Assembly (NCBI GenBank): GCA_040218415.1
Contig: JAVJRN010000049.1
Location: 248,001-312,000, forward strand
Origin: JAVJRN01 sp040218415
GTDB lineage: Bacteria > Bacteroidota > Bacteroidia > Cytophagales > Cyclobacteriaceae
Reading direction: 5' to 3'
Length of the DNA stretch: 64,000 nucleotides
The notes under the pieces were generated by a model. It was given only the letters and a program-made list of their open reading frames with translations. It did no database searches and was not told the origin of the DNA. Shown one piece after another: positions 34,471 to 44,194 of the stretch. The number at the start of each line of letters is the position of its first letter. Within the stretch, counting starts at the first letter, position 1. The translations under genes were made by a program, and so were the position numbers.

Positions 34471-35444
34471 AAGCTATTATTTGCAATAATCCGTCAACGG
34501 TAGGCGCGTTGGAAGTAGGTGAACTTCCCCAGCCAACTCCGCTAAAAGATGAAGTAATGATCGAGGTGAGCTATGCGGGCGTAAACTATCCTGACATACT
34601 TATTGCCGAAGGAAAATATCAATTTAAGCCTGATCTTCCATTTTCTCCAGGAGGTGAAGTTTCTGGCTTTATTACGTCAGTGGGCGAAAACGTCACTCAA
34701 TTTTCCGTTGGTGATAAGGTGTGTGCTGCCATGAGCTGGGGTGGTTTTGCAGAATTTGTGGTGGCCAAAGCTTCTAATACTTATCTGCTTACAGAAACCT
34801 CTCCTTTGGATAAAAGTGCCATCTTGCTGGAGACTTATGCTACCGCCTTTCATGCTTTGAAAGATCGAGGAACACTCCGGCCAAAGGAGACAATAGCCGT
34901 TCTAGGAGCAGCTGGAGGCACAGGAGTGGCTTGCATTCAATTGGCAAAACTACTTGGAGCTAAAGTTATTGCCATTTGCTCTACGGAGGATAAATGTCAA
35001 TTCGCACTTGATCAAGGGGCGCACCAAGCTTTGAACAGCCAAGTGGCAGACATTAAAGCTGAACTAAAGGCGCTTGGAGGGATAGATGTTGTTTTTGACC
35101 CTGTAGGTGGGGAGTTGTCAGAAGCTTGTTTTCGCAGTTTGCGACCTGGGGGCAGACATTTGGTGGTGGGTTTTGCTTCGGGAAAGATTCCAAATATTCC
35201 GTGGAATTTGCCTTTGCTCAAAAGTGCATCTATCGTCGGCGTGTTTTGGGGAAATTTTTGGAGAAACAATGCCGAGCAAAACAACGCCAATGTGCAACAA
35301 CTTTTGGCATGGTTAGATCAAGGCCAAATAACTCCTGCTATCAATAAAATTTTCAATTTGGAGGAGACCGTAGAGGCGCTGCTGGAACTCAAAGACCGAA
35401 AAGTCATTGGTAAAAACGTCATTCGAATCAAAAACGCTGATTGA
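34467..35444 (+). CDS. NADPH:quinone oxidoreductase-like zinc-independent MDR protein
   Basis: A 325-residue medium-chain dehydrogenase/reductase. GroES-like N-terminal domain (YAGVNYPDILIAEGKYQ; PGGEVSGFITSVG), then Rossmann domain with AAGGTGVACIQLAK. The zinc-binding cysteines of alcohol dehydrogenases are absent, as in the quinone oxidoreductase branch. Coupled to the ArsC-like gene by an ATGA overlap. Its 3' end overlaps the convergent LpxR-like gene by 17 bases. Confidence 0.88.
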   Translation: MKAIICNNPSTVGALEVGELPQPTPLKDEVMIEVSYAGVNYPDILIAEGKYQFKPDLPFSPGGEVSGFITSVGENVTQFSVGDKVCAAMSWGGFAEFVVAKASNTYLLTETSPLDKSAILLETYATAFHALKDRGTLRPKETIAVLGAAGGTGVACIQLAKLLGAKVIAICSTEDKCQFALDQGAHQALNSQVADIKAELKALGGIDVVFDPVGGELSEACFRSLRPGGRHLVVGFASGKIPNIPWNLPLLKSASIVGVFWGNFWRNNAEQNNANVQQLLAWLDQGQITPAINKIFNLEETVEALLELKDRKVIGKNVIRIKNAD

Positions 35445-36372
35445 GTTGTATCCCTACATAGTTGTGACTGGTGGCGCTACTATTTTCTTGACTTCTCCAG
35501 TAGGCAGTAAGGCCTAAATCAAAACTTGGCCAGCTGAACATAATTCCTGCCTTATGCTGCCAAATCCACGAATTGGCTTCCTCAGTATAAACAGAACTTT
35601 CCCCGATGAGATTCCCTTCTATTGTGGCATTGTAAAAAACATATTCCAAGCCCGGAGCATAGAATAAATAAATTTCGTCTACTTCTTTTTTGGTTTTTTT
35701 GTACTTCTTTTTTCCAAGAAAAGAGCTGAGATAGGCGGACTGGTGAACGGGCAGAAGCTCGCCCAATCGAATGACCACTTCGTGTCGTAGATAATTATAG
35801 ACTGTGCCAAGCGCCAGATTTGTTTCGTTAATCAATTCGAAATTCTTGTTTTGAGCGAAAGCTTTCACATGATGTGCATACAAGTTGACAATAGGAGTGT
35901 TGTTGATTTGATACTGCCAACCTTCTGGTTGTGGCATCCCAAACCATTTGTGCCAGGTCGATTGGGTTTCTCCTACCAAGGCTCCCGGACCTAGCCATCC
36001 TAATTCAAGTTGCGTTTTGAGATATCGGCCATTGTTGAAATGATAATGATTGGCTACCGATAGGGAAAGTAAGCCAGCGTAAGGCCTGTCAAGCTCTTCC
36101 ATTTGGTCCCAGCCGATCCATTTGGGCGTATACATTCGATGATTCAAGGTGAAAGAACGTATTTTCTTGCTATTTGCACCACTATCCAAGAGATATCGCC
36201 ATTCGCCAAAAATACCACTGCTATAATATTGATCTTTGGTAAGGTTTAAGGTAAAAGCGTCGTTTTCCACAAGAAGCTTTGCTTCTTTGGTCAATGTTTT
36301 TAACGCCACTAATTGAGCATTAAGCGCCTGTGTGGACAAGAATAAGATAAATATCAATTGAATTTTTCTCAT
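35428..36372 (-). CDS. LpxR-like (DUF2219) outer-membrane protein
   Basis: A 314-residue protein from the ATG at 36372. Signal peptide 1-19 (ends LNAQ). The mature N-terminus VENDAFTLNLTKDQYYSSG matches the ENDxF...TDxYYTxG motif of lipid A 3'-O-deacylase LpxR, and the C-terminal QLNQRF ends with an aromatic as outer-membrane barrels do. LpxR removes acyl chains from lipid A in the outer membrane. Activity here is inferred. Divergent from bioF with only 36 bases between starts. Confidence 0.82.
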   Translation of the reverse strand: MRKIQLIFILFLSTQALNAQLVALKTLTKEAKLLVENDAFTLNLTKDQYYSSGIFGEWRYLLDSGANSKKIRSFTLNHRMYTPKWIGWDQMEELDRPYAGLLSLSVANHYHFNNGRYLKTQLELGWLGPGALVGETQSTWHKWFGMPQPEGWQYQINNTPIVNLYAHHVKAFAQNKNFELINETNLALGTVYNYLRHEVVIRLGELLPVHQSAYLSSFLGKKKYKKTKKEVDEIYLFYAPGLEYVFYNATIEGNLIGESSVYTEEANSWIWQHKAGIMFSWPSFDLGLTAYWRSQENSSATSHNYVGIQLNQRF

Positions 36373-36408
36373 GGGCGGCAAAGATAGATATTTGCGTTAT
36401 TGAAAATT

Positions 36409-37512
36409 ATGGATGAACAATTTTTAGCAGAAAAGCTACAGCAGCGCTCCATCGAAGGAAATCTTAGGACGTTATCGCACGCTCCACATCTCAAAGATTT
36501 TGTTTCCAATGACTATTTGGGGTTGACGCATCATCCAAAACTCAAAGAAGCGCACCGCAGACTTTTTCTGGATACGAACTATCACCATGGAAGTACGGGC
36601 AGTCGCTTGCTTTCTGGTAACAATGAGATTGTATGCGAGCTTGAAAGCGATCTTGCGGGACTTTTTGAGTCTGAAGCTTGCTTACTTTTTAATTCTGGGT
36701 ACGTGGCAAACTTGGCTTTGGTATCTGCTATTGCCGCCAAAGGGGATACGATCCTTTATGACCAGCTAGCACATGTATGCTTGAAAGAGGGTGCGTGGTT
36801 GAGTAAAGCAGAAACCTACTCTTTTTTGCATAATGATTTGGAAGACCTGGAAGCGAGAATAAAGCGTGCCAATGGACGGGTTTTTATTCTCACGGAAACC
36901 ATCTTTTCCATGGATGGAGATTTTGGACTGATCAAAGAGATCATTGAGCTTGCCGAGCGTTATGGTTGTTATTTGATGGTAGATGAAGCGCACAGTACTG
37001 GATCTTATGGTACGAATGGCAATGGCTGGTTAGCAGCCAAAAATCTGCATCATCGGGTTTTTGGCAGGGTTTATACCTTCGGAAAAGCCATTGGTGCGCA
37101 TGGCGCATGCGTTGCTGGCTCCAAACTTCTGATCGATTATTTGATCAATTTTGCCAGGCCATTTATCTATACAACTGCCCCACCACCTTATGCAGTAGCC
37201 ATTTTGAAAGAAACTTTTTCATTTTTAAAATCTGAACAAGACCTCCAGCGACAACTGCAAAATAAGATTGCCTTATTTAGAAAAAATTTCAAAGATTCTA
37301 TCAGCGAAACAGCCATTCAGCCTGTGATTATTGGTTCGAATGAAAAGGCAAGAAAAGCGGCTTTGAAATTACAAAATGCTGGATTTGATGTTCGCCCAAT
37401 ATTGTCTCCAACCGTTCGAAAAGGGAGTGAAAGACTGAGAATATCACTGCACGTTCATAATAGCGATGAGGATATTATCCAATTGTGTCGCCAGCTCGAC
37501 GGGTTATTGTGA
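36409..37512 (+). CDS. bioF: 8-amino-7-oxononanoate synthase
   Basis: A 367-residue alpha-oxoamine synthase from the ATG at 36409 (a TTG three codons earlier is discounted). The PLP lysine is Lys226 in YTFGKAIGAHG; VDEAHSTGSYG (191-201) supplies the Asp that contacts the PLP ring. BioF condenses pimeloyl-thioester with alanine in biotin synthesis. Relatives (KBL, SPT) share these motifs, but bioD and bioA follow directly, so BioF is well supported. Confidence 0.9.
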   Translation: MDEQFLAEKLQQRSIEGNLRTLSHAPHLKDFVSNDYLGLTHHPKLKEAHRRLFLDTNYHHGSTGSRLLSGNNEIVCELESDLAGLFESEACLLFNSGYVANLALVSAIAAKGDTILYDQLAHVCLKEGAWLSKAETYSFLHNDLEDLEARIKRANGRVFILTETIFSMDGDFGLIKEIIELAERYGCYLMVDEAHSTGSYGTNGNGWLAAKNLHHRVFGRVYTFGKAIGAHGACVAGSKLLIDYLINFARPFIYTTAPPPYAVAILKETFSFLKSEQDLQRQLQNKIALFRKNFKDSISETAIQPVIIGSNEKARKAALKLQNAGFDVRPILSPTVRKGSERLRISLHVHNSDEDIIQLCRQLDGLL

Positions 37513-37693
37513 AAATGTAAATCTTTAGAATTTCAGACATCCTGAATTAAGTCCAAAGAGGCAAAATCAATCATAGAAATGCATGGCATGCTGGCCAAGG
37601 TTGATATCACAAAATCATTGGTAGTTGAAGCCATGCCATAATTTGACTTCAAAAAACCAGCCTTCATGGATGAATGGCTTAAATTCGCCATCG

Positions 37694-38302
37694 ATGAATT
37701 ACTTTATAACAGCAATTGGAACAGACTCTGGCAAAACTTTAGTGAGTGCGATAATCACTGAAATGCTCGGTGCAGATTATTGGAAACCCATACAATCTGG
37801 TCATCCCCGTGATACAGAAACGGTTCAATCCTTGATTACTAATCATCAGTCGAGGTTTTATAAAGAGCAATATTTGTTAAAAACGCCGGTAAGTCCTCAT
37901 GCCTCCGCGCGAATCGATCAAATTGACATTGAACTCAGTACCATCATTCCACCTATTTCCAATCGCGATTTGGTGATAGAAGGAGCAGGAGGGCTTTTGG
38001 TTCCACTCAATGATCACGACACTATTTTGGATTTAATAAAAGCCTTGGAAGTAGAGGTTATATTGGTTTCCAACTTATACTTGGGCAGCATTAACCACAC
38101 CTTGCTTACGGTCGAAGTGCTGAAGCAAAACAAGGTGCACGTAAAAGGCATTATATTCAATGGTGAACCCAACCCTGCGAGCGAAGAGATTATACTCGCA
38201 AAAAGTGGCTACCCAAAACTTTTGAGTGTCTTACCCGAAGCTGAAATCAACAAAGAAGTAGTCCGTAAATACGCTGACTTATTAAAGGATAACTGGTCTT
38301 GA
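37694..38302 (+). CDS. bioD: dethiobiotin synthetase
   Basis: A 202-residue enzyme from the ATG at 37694, chosen because MNYFITAIGTDSGKT begins there; the upstream frame from 37625 reads as spacer. The P-loop GTDSGKT, KPIQSG and IEGAGGLLVPL are the ATP and substrate sites. It forms the ureido ring of dethiobiotin. The stop overlaps the bioA TTG start (TTGA). The 181 bases between bioF and bioD contain no gene. Confidence 0.93.
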   Translation: MNYFITAIGTDSGKTLVSAIITEMLGADYWKPIQSGHPRDTETVQSLITNHQSRFYKEQYLLKTPVSPHASARIDQIDIELSTIIPPISNRDLVIEGAGGLLVPLNDHDTILDLIKALEVEVILVSNLYLGSINHTLLTVEVLKQNKVHVKGIIFNGEPNPASEEIILAKSGYPKLLSVLPEAEINKEVVRKYADLLKDNWS

Positions 38303-39582
38303 AAGAATTAGAACAAATAGATAGAGCCAATATTTGGCATCCATTTTCGCCACTGGCTGGCAATAAACCCATTCCCATCAAGAAAGGTCGTGGGATTTAT
38401 TTATATACCTATGATGGACGAAAGGTTATGGATGCGATCTCTTCCTGGTGGGTCAATATTCACGGACATGCCAATAAGAAAATTTCAAGAGCGATAACCA
38501 AACAAGCCGCACAGCTAGAGCAGGTGATTTTTGCGGGTTTTACACACAAGCCAGCAATCGACTTAAGCAAAACACTCAAAAAAATACTTCCTAGCACGAT
38601 ATCAAAGTTGTTCTTTTCTGACAATGGCAGTACTTCCGTGGAGGTAGCTTTAAAAATCGCCATTCAATATTGGTATAATTTAGGGCAGAAACGCACCAAA
38701 ATTATTGCCTTGGAAGGCGCTTATCATGGCGATACGTTTGGCTCCATGTCTATCGCTGAGCGGAATATATTTTCCTTGCCATTTTTCGATTTTTTGTTCG
38801 ACGTTCATTTCATTCCTTTTCCCGTGGGCGATGCTCAGGAATCCATCGAAAAGATGCATGAACTTGTAGATGACAACACGGCCATTTTCATTTTTGAGCC
38901 TTTAGTGCAAGGCGCTTCAGGCATGCAAATGTATCATCCTCAGGTGCTAGATACGTTGATTAACATTGCCAAAGCCAAAAATGTGGTCTGTATTGCCGAT
39001 GAGGTAATGACAGGTTTTGGAAGAACAGGGAGGATGTTTGCCTCGGATTATCTGCAAAACGACCCTGATATCTTTTGCCTATCCAAAGGAATCACAGGAG
39101 GATATTTACCCATGGGAGTGACGGCCATCAGCCAAACAATCGTCGAGCAGTTTGACCATGTGGATAGAGAGAAAACTTTTTTCCATGGACATTCTTACAC
39201 AGGAAATCCTTTGTCCTGTGCGGCAGCCAATGAAAGCATGAGGTTGCTATTGACCAAAAAATGTCAGCAACAAATTAAAATGATCGAGGCAAGTCATGAG
39301 GCGTATTACCAGCAGTTCAAACCGAAAGATGCCGTGCTTGAAATTAGAACCCGTGGCACCATCCTGGCGATTGAAATGAAAGCGGATGATAAAGGATATA
39401 CCAGTGCTTGGAAGGAGCGCATTTATGATTATTTCATGGCGTGCGATGTGCTGCTTCGACCTCTGGGCAATGTGATTTACATATTACCACCTTACATTAT
39501 TGAGAAGAAAGAGCTGCAACGCTTATATAAATTGATCGATTCGTTTTTGCGCGATGTTGAAGCGCAGGGCATCAGCGGCTAG
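38299..39582 (+). CDS. bioA: adenosylmethionine-8-amino-7-oxononanoate aminotransferase
   Basis: A 427-residue class III aminotransferase that converts KAPA to DAPA. Conserved IWHPFSPL at the N-terminus and SSWWVNIHGHANKKI identify BioA rather than a generic aminotransferase; the PLP lysine lies in CLSKGITGGYLPMGV. The start is a TTG that overlaps the bioD stop by four bases. bioB and bioC are not in the window. A weak hairpin at about 39672-39703 follows but lacks a T-run. Confidence 0.95.
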   Translation: MKELEQIDRANIWHPFSPLAGNKPIPIKKGRGIYLYTYDGRKVMDAISSWWVNIHGHANKKISRAITKQAAQLEQVIFAGFTHKPAIDLSKTLKKILPSTISKLFFSDNGSTSVEVALKIAIQYWYNLGQKRTKIIALEGAYHGDTFGSMSIAERNIFSLPFFDFLFDVHFIPFPVGDAQESIEKMHELVDDNTAIFIFEPLVQGASGMQMYHPQVLDTLINIAKAKNVVCIADEVMTGFGRTGRMFASDYLQNDPDIFCLSKGITGGYLPMGVTAISQTIVEQFDHVDREKTFFHGHSYTGNPLSCAAANESMRLLLTKKCQQQIKMIEASHEAYYQQFKPKDAVLEIRTRGTILAIEMKADDKGYTSAWKERIYDYFMACDVLLRPLGNVIYILPPYIIEKKELQRLYKLIDSFLRDVEAQGISG

Positions 39583-39752
39583 GCTTTTTTGAAAAAGAAT
39601 TCTCAAGGATTTCAAGGGATAAGGCGAGATGGCCAGTCATTGGATTTAAGGATTTTCTAATAGCGCGATGGCTCATTTAATATTGAACCTACAATTGAAT
39701 GAGTTACTTGTAAAAATCACTTTTGTTTAACTTTTTTTAACAGCCTGTAATC

Positions 39753-39784
39753 CTTGAATTTATACCGCTGAAAACTTAGATTTG
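39753..39784 (+). promoter_or_regulatory. Bacteroidota-type promoter for the gldA operon
   Basis: A consensus -7 box TAGATTTG (39777-39784) follows a CTTG (39753-39756) at a spacing of 20 bases, close to TTTG-N19/21-TAnnTTTG. The gldA ATG is 53 bases downstream. Confidence 0.5.
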
Positions 39785-39837
39785 CGCCCATTATTGTTGA
39801 AAAACCAGATTTTCACTTAACCAAAAGAATACGCACT

Positions 39838-40761
39838 ATGTCGATAGTAGTAGAAAATCTCACCAAAAAATATGGTGAACAGAAAGCAGTCAACGATATC
39901 TCTTTCGAAATCAAAACAGGTGAAGTAGTCGGTTTTCTTGGGCCAAATGGCGCAGGAAAAAGTACCACAATGAAGATCATTACTTGCTTCATGGCACCAT
40001 CAAGTGGAGATGTCCGGCTCGATGGAGATTCGATCCATACCAATCCTGAGCAAATCAAAAAGCGTATCGGGTACCTTCCAGAAAACAACCCCCTTTATCT
40101 CGATATGCCCATAGTGGATTACTTGAGATTTACGGCGGAAATACAAGGTGTAGAAAAATCAATCATCCCGCAACGCATTGGTGAAATGATAGATCGATGT
40201 GGCCTAGATCGAGAAAAACACAAGAACATCAATGAATTATCTAAAGGTTACAGGCAAAGAGTAGGACTTGCGCAGGCGATGATTCACGACCCTGAAATTT
40301 TGATTTTGGATGAGCCCACCACAGGTTTGGATCCGAATCAGATCGTTGAAATCCGTAAGTTGATCAAAGATCTTGGTAAGGAAAAAACGGTGATTCTGAG
40401 TTCTCATATTTTGTCAGAAGTAGAGGCCACTTGCGATCGTATCGTCATCATCAACAAAGGTCGAATCGTTGCAGATGGAACTTCCGATGTACTTCGATCG
40501 CAGGCAGAAGGACAGGAGCTGTTGAAAATAAACATTGAAGCACCAGCCGATCAGGTAGAAAAAGCGATTCGGGGGCTAGGAAGTGTCGAAAAAGTGACGC
40601 CAATAGAAGGCAAAGCAGGTTGGTTTCATGTGCAGAGCAAGCCTGATGTAAGTTCACGAAAAGCAATTTTTGACTTGTGCGTGAAAAGCAGCTGGTATTT
40701 AATGGAAATGTCAGGTTTTGAAACCAGACTAGAAGATGTATTCCAAAAACTAACAAAGTAG
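39838..40761 (+). CDS. gldA: gliding motility ABC transporter ATPase GldA
   Basis: A 307-residue ABC ATPase. Walker A GPNGAGKST, signature LSKGYRQRVG, Walker B ILILDEPTTGLD and the switch His in LSSHIL are all present. The C-terminal 80 residues form the small regulatory tail of GldA. With GldF and GldG it makes an ABC transporter needed for gliding motility in some Flavobacterium strains. gldF follows after six bases. Confidence 0.92.
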   Translation: MSIVVENLTKKYGEQKAVNDISFEIKTGEVVGFLGPNGAGKSTTMKIITCFMAPSSGDVRLDGDSIHTNPEQIKKRIGYLPENNPLYLDMPIVDYLRFTAEIQGVEKSIIPQRIGEMIDRCGLDREKHKNINELSKGYRQRVGLAQAMIHDPEILILDEPTTGLDPNQIVEIRKLIKDLGKEKTVILSSHILSEVEATCDRIVIINKGRIVADGTSDVLRSQAEGQELLKINIEAPADQVEKAIRGLGSVEKVTPIEGKAGWFHVQSKPDVSSRKAIFDLCVKSSWYLMEMSGFETRLEDVFQKLTK

Positions 40762-40767
40762 AAGCAA

Positions 40768-41493
40768 ATGGGAAAAATTTGGATAATTACTAAGAGAGAG
40801 CTTGCATCGTTTTTCGATTCGTTAATAGCCTACGTCATGATCATATTATTCCTCGGGCTTAGTGGAATGTTTACATGGCTGGTAGGCACCAATGTGTTTT
40901 TAATCAATCAGGCAAGTATGCAGGTGTTTTTTAGCATCGGTTTTTGGTCATTGTTTTTCTTTATACCGGCCATTACCATGCGCATGATTGCGGAGGAAAA
41001 TAAGGCAGGAACGATTGAGCTTTTGATCACTAAGGCGGTCACTGATAATCAAATTGTATTCGGTAAGTTTTTCGCTTGTCTCATTTTGGTCGTCATCGCT
41101 TTAATCTGTACACTACCATATTATATCACTTTATCGCAGTTGGGCAATGTTGATGATGGCGCGGTGATCGGTGGATACATGGCGCTGCTCATGTTATCGG
41201 CGAGTTACATTAGCATTGGTTTGTTTGCCAGCAGTTTAACACAAAATCAAATTGTCGCCTTCTTAATGGCACTCACCATCGGTATTTGTTTTCACCTACT
41301 TTTTGATGTCATAGGCAATACGATCAGAGGAGCAGCTGGCTCAGTATTTAATTACTTGAGCATGAGTACGCACTTTGAGTCTATGAGTCGGGGAGTGGTG
41401 GATAGTCGCGATCTGGTGTACTTTATTTCCATCATAGTTGTTGGGCTTTTGTCCTCACAAGTGATGCTTTCAAAAAGAAATTGGCAATCTTAA
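40768..41493 (+). CDS. gldF: gliding motility ABC permease GldF
   Basis: A 241-residue permease with six predicted membrane helices. The conserved N-terminus WIITKRELASFFDSLIAYV and the ABC-2 type loop AEENKAGTIELLITKAVTD identify the GldF/ABC-2 group. It pairs with GldA and GldG. Separated by six bases from gldA and twelve from gldG. Confidence 0.92.
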   Translation: MGKIWIITKRELASFFDSLIAYVMIILFLGLSGMFTWLVGTNVFLINQASMQVFFSIGFWSLFFFIPAITMRMIAEENKAGTIELLITKAVTDNQIVFGKFFACLILVVIALICTLPYYITLSQLGNVDDGAVIGGYMALLMLSASYISIGLFASSLTQNQIVAFLMALTIGICFHLLFDVIGNTIRGAAGSVFNYLSMSTHFESMSRGVVDSRDLVYFISIIVVGLLSSQVMLSKRNWQS

Positions 41494-41505
41494 ATCGACG
41501 AAAGA

Positions 41506-43011
41506 ATGAAAAAGAAAAATATACTCGTTCAATTGTTAATTGTGGTGGCCATTGTCATTATGGTCAACCTCGTGGCAACTCAAACTTATTTGAGACTTGA
41601 TTTCACTGAGGATAATCGCTACACTTTCAGTGATGCTACTCAGGAGGTTCTGGATGATCTCAATGGTGTGGTCACAATAAAAGCGTATTTTTCCGAGGAC
41701 TTACCTTCACAATTGTTAAAAAACAGACAAGATTTTGAGGAGCAGTTGATAGAATATGAAAACCGCTCAGGGGGCAATATTGTCTTTGAATTTATCAACC
41801 CTAATGAGTCCGAGGAGACAGAGCAAAAGGCACAGCAAGAGGGAATAAGCCCAGTCATGATCAATGTCACTGAGCGTGATCAAGTGCAGCAAATGCGTGC
41901 TTATATGGGTGCCGTGTTGAAAATGGATGATCGTATTGAACGAATTCCATTGATACAACCAGGTGCTGGTATGGAATATAACCTAACCACTGCGATCAAA
42001 AAAATATCTATTGTGGATAAACCGAAGGTTGGTTTGATACAAGGATATGGCGAAGCAACCATGCAAGCCATACCCCAGTTGATGGAGCAATTGTCCGTAT
42101 TGTATGATGTGGAGCCTTTTAATATCAGTGATACGAGCGCTGTTCCTGTTTACTATCGTTCGCTGGTTTGGTTGAACCCTGCGGATACGATCAATCCGAT
42201 GGAGTTTTCAAAAATCGATAAATATCTCAATCAGGGAGGAGGTTTAATGATTGCCTATTCTAGTGTAGAAGGTGATCTGCAAACGGCACAATTGACCAAC
42301 AAAAATGATATTGGATTGGCCAATTGGTTAGGCAAAAAAGGATTGGTTTTTGGAAATAATTTCGTGATAGATGCCAATTCCGCTACAGTAAATGTGCAGC
42401 AAAGACAAGGTTTTTTAACCATTAACAGCCAGGTGAAATTCCCTTACTTTCCTTCCATCAACACTTTTGAGGATCACCCAATCACCAGTGGATTAGAAGG
42501 AATTGTTTTCCCTTTTGTAAGTAGTCTTACCTTTAATAACGCGGATACAGCATGGTCACAATTGCCATTGGTCTTTTCTTCGCAGCAATCGGGCATAGTC
42601 AATCCACCGACCTATATCGACATTCAGAAAAAATGGACGGATACAGATTTTACTAAAGGACCACAAATCCTTGCGGCTGGACTTCAAAAAGGAGGTGCCA
42701 ATATTGTCGTCATTGCCAATGGTGCTTTTTGTGTCAACGGAGAAGGTCAAAGACCACAACAGCAAAGCGAGGACAACATTAGTTTGGCCTCTAATGCCGT
42801 GGATTGGATAGCAGATGATACGGGTTTAATTGCGCTGAGAACCAAAGGAATTACTTCCCGTCCACTTGATCAAGTGGAAGAAAGTACGAAAAACCTGCTG
42901 AAATATGGTAATGTGCTTGCACCGATTTTATTGATTTTAATTTATGCATTTGTCAGAAAGCAGCGCAACGTAAGAAAGCGCCAAAGATGGATGCAAGGAA
43001 ACTATAACTAA
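41506..43011 (+). CDS. gldG: gliding motility ABC transporter auxiliary protein GldG
   Basis: A 501-residue protein with an N-terminal membrane helix (about 7-28), a large periplasmic ABC-type_uncharacterised domain (YFSEDLPSQLLKNRQDFEEQL; RIPLIQPGAGMEYNLTTAIKK) and a C-terminal helix (about 470-488) with a basic tail. This is the GldG layout. It is somewhat shorter than the Flavobacterium protein as I recall. Together with gldA, gldF and the DUF4340 gene it forms one operon. Confidence 0.9.
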   Translation: MKKKNILVQLLIVVAIVIMVNLVATQTYLRLDFTEDNRYTFSDATQEVLDDLNGVVTIKAYFSEDLPSQLLKNRQDFEEQLIEYENRSGGNIVFEFINPNESEETEQKAQQEGISPVMINVTERDQVQQMRAYMGAVLKMDDRIERIPLIQPGAGMEYNLTTAIKKISIVDKPKVGLIQGYGEATMQAIPQLMEQLSVLYDVEPFNISDTSAVPVYYRSLVWLNPADTINPMEFSKIDKYLNQGGGLMIAYSSVEGDLQTAQLTNKNDIGLANWLGKKGLVFGNNFVIDANSATVNVQQRQGFLTINSQVKFPYFPSINTFEDHPITSGLEGIVFPFVSSLTFNNADTAWSQLPLVFSSQQSGIVNPPTYIDIQKKWTDTDFTKGPQILAAGLQKGGANIVVIANGAFCVNGEGQRPQQQSEDNISLASNAVDWIADDTGLIALRTKGITSRPLDQVEESTKNLLKYGNVLAPILLILIYAFVRKQRNVRKRQRWMQGNYN

Positions 43012-43021
43012 TTGAGCGATC

Positions 43022-43900
43022 ATGTTTAAAGGAATATCAACGGTTAAGTTAATAGGTATACTCTTGGTGGTAGTAGCTGTCTATTTTGTGGTAAAATATA
43101 CGAGCGGATCGGGCAGAAGTGAAGGTTTTCGAGAAGTACTCGTAGACCTTGATACCGCTACTGTTACCAAAGTAGAAATCTACGGCCAAGAAGAAGTGGT
43201 GCTGACCAAAGAAAATAAGACATGGAAAGTAGGCGAGAAGCCCGGTTCTGCTAGCAAGATCAAAGGCTTTTTGAGTACGCTAAATACTATAGAGCCTTCG
43301 CGAATAGCTTCCCGAAAAGAGCAATCATGGAAAGACTTTCAGGTAGACTCAGCGGGCACGAGGGTGAAGGTGTATGAAGATGGAGACAATGTTTTAGATA
43401 TTGTTATTGGTAGATTCGGTGTTCAAGGCCAAAGATCATTTTACACTTATGTAAGATTGTTTGAGGAGGAAGATACGTACGTTGCAGAAAACTTCATGGG
43501 CATGAGTATGGGAAAAACATCGGCTGATTTCCGGGAGGGCAAGCTGATGGCTTTGAAAAAAGATTCTATTACTTCTGTAGAGTTCAACTATCCGGACAGT
43601 GCTTTTACTCTCCAAAAATCACTGGAGGGCGTTTGGATCATCGGACAGCAGTTGGCTGATTCGGTGAATGTGGCTAGCTATCTTGGAGGCCTGTCTTATG
43701 TCAATAGTAGAAATTTCACAGAAACTATGAGTGATGCCTCGTACGAGGCTATCTATCATTTGAGTAACGCTGAAGATGTGGTGGTTAAAGGGTTTGGAAA
43801 CAATATTTTGCAATCTTCCGAAAATGAAGCGGAGTATTTTCAAGATGAAAATCTTCATGATAAAATCTTTAAGTCAAAAGACTATTTCATCCAAGAATAA
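43022..43900 (+). CDS. DUF4340 protein of the gliding ABC operon
   Basis: A 292-residue protein with an N-terminal membrane helix (about 9-25) and periplasmic repeats of the DUF4340 type (DTATVTKVEIYGQEEVVLTKE; DSITSVEFNYPDSAFTLQK). DUF4340 proteins regularly follow gldG-like genes and probably sit on the same membrane complex. The last gene before a strong terminator. Confidence 0.85.
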   Translation: MFKGISTVKLIGILLVVVAVYFVVKYTSGSGRSEGFREVLVDLDTATVTKVEIYGQEEVVLTKENKTWKVGEKPGSASKIKGFLSTLNTIEPSRIASRKEQSWKDFQVDSAGTRVKVYEDGDNVLDIVIGRFGVQGQRSFYTYVRLFEEEDTYVAENFMGMSMGKTSADFREGKLMALKKDSITSVEFNYPDSAFTLQKSLEGVWIIGQQLADSVNVASYLGGLSYVNSRNFTETMSDASYEAIYHLSNAEDVVVKGFGNNILQSSENEAEYFQDENLHDKIFKSKDYFIQE

Positions 43901-44001
43901 GGGTTCGCACGGAATTTAAATTAGGGCTTTTTAGACAGTGGTTGTATTTCAGCCTTCTAAAGTTTCTGGCGGTCATAGTGCTGGCGAACCAAATGTTTTT
44001 A

Positions 44002-44034
44002 AATCCTCGGGGGTGAGTCTCGGGGATTTTTTTT
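44002..44034 (+). terminator. intrinsic terminator of the gld operon
   Basis: AATCCTCGGGG (44002-44012) pairs with CTCTCGGGGATT-type arm (44018-44028) over 11 positions, three of them G-T, with a five-base loop, followed by eight Ts. The right arm gives a run of Gs that can look like a direct repeat at first sight. Confidence 0.8.
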
Positions 44035-44175
44035 GGATTATGTTGAGGCATCCTGAATACACGATTTAGCAAAGAAAGGATTCTATGATTGAATTTAAGT
44101 GGGTGGTGGGCTTGTTGAGAGTATCTAGTATAAGAATAATCAAAGTGTATGCTGAGTGGTGTGGTTGAAAGTATG

Positions 44176-44194
44176 CCTTTCGACAGGCTCAAGG
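44176..44194. repeat. TCGACAGGCTCAAGG-type interspersed element
   Basis: CCTTTCGACAGGCTCAAGG resembles a short imperfect palindrome that I recall as frequent between genes in many bacterial genomes. It splits a degenerate upstream copy of the 21-bp repeat (GGTTGAAAGTATGC, 44163-44176) from the main array. Frequency in this genome cannot be checked here. Confidence 0.4.

Noticed and set aside
39672..39703. Imperfect hairpin after bioA as a terminator
   Set aside because: The stem has unpaired bases and no T-run follows.
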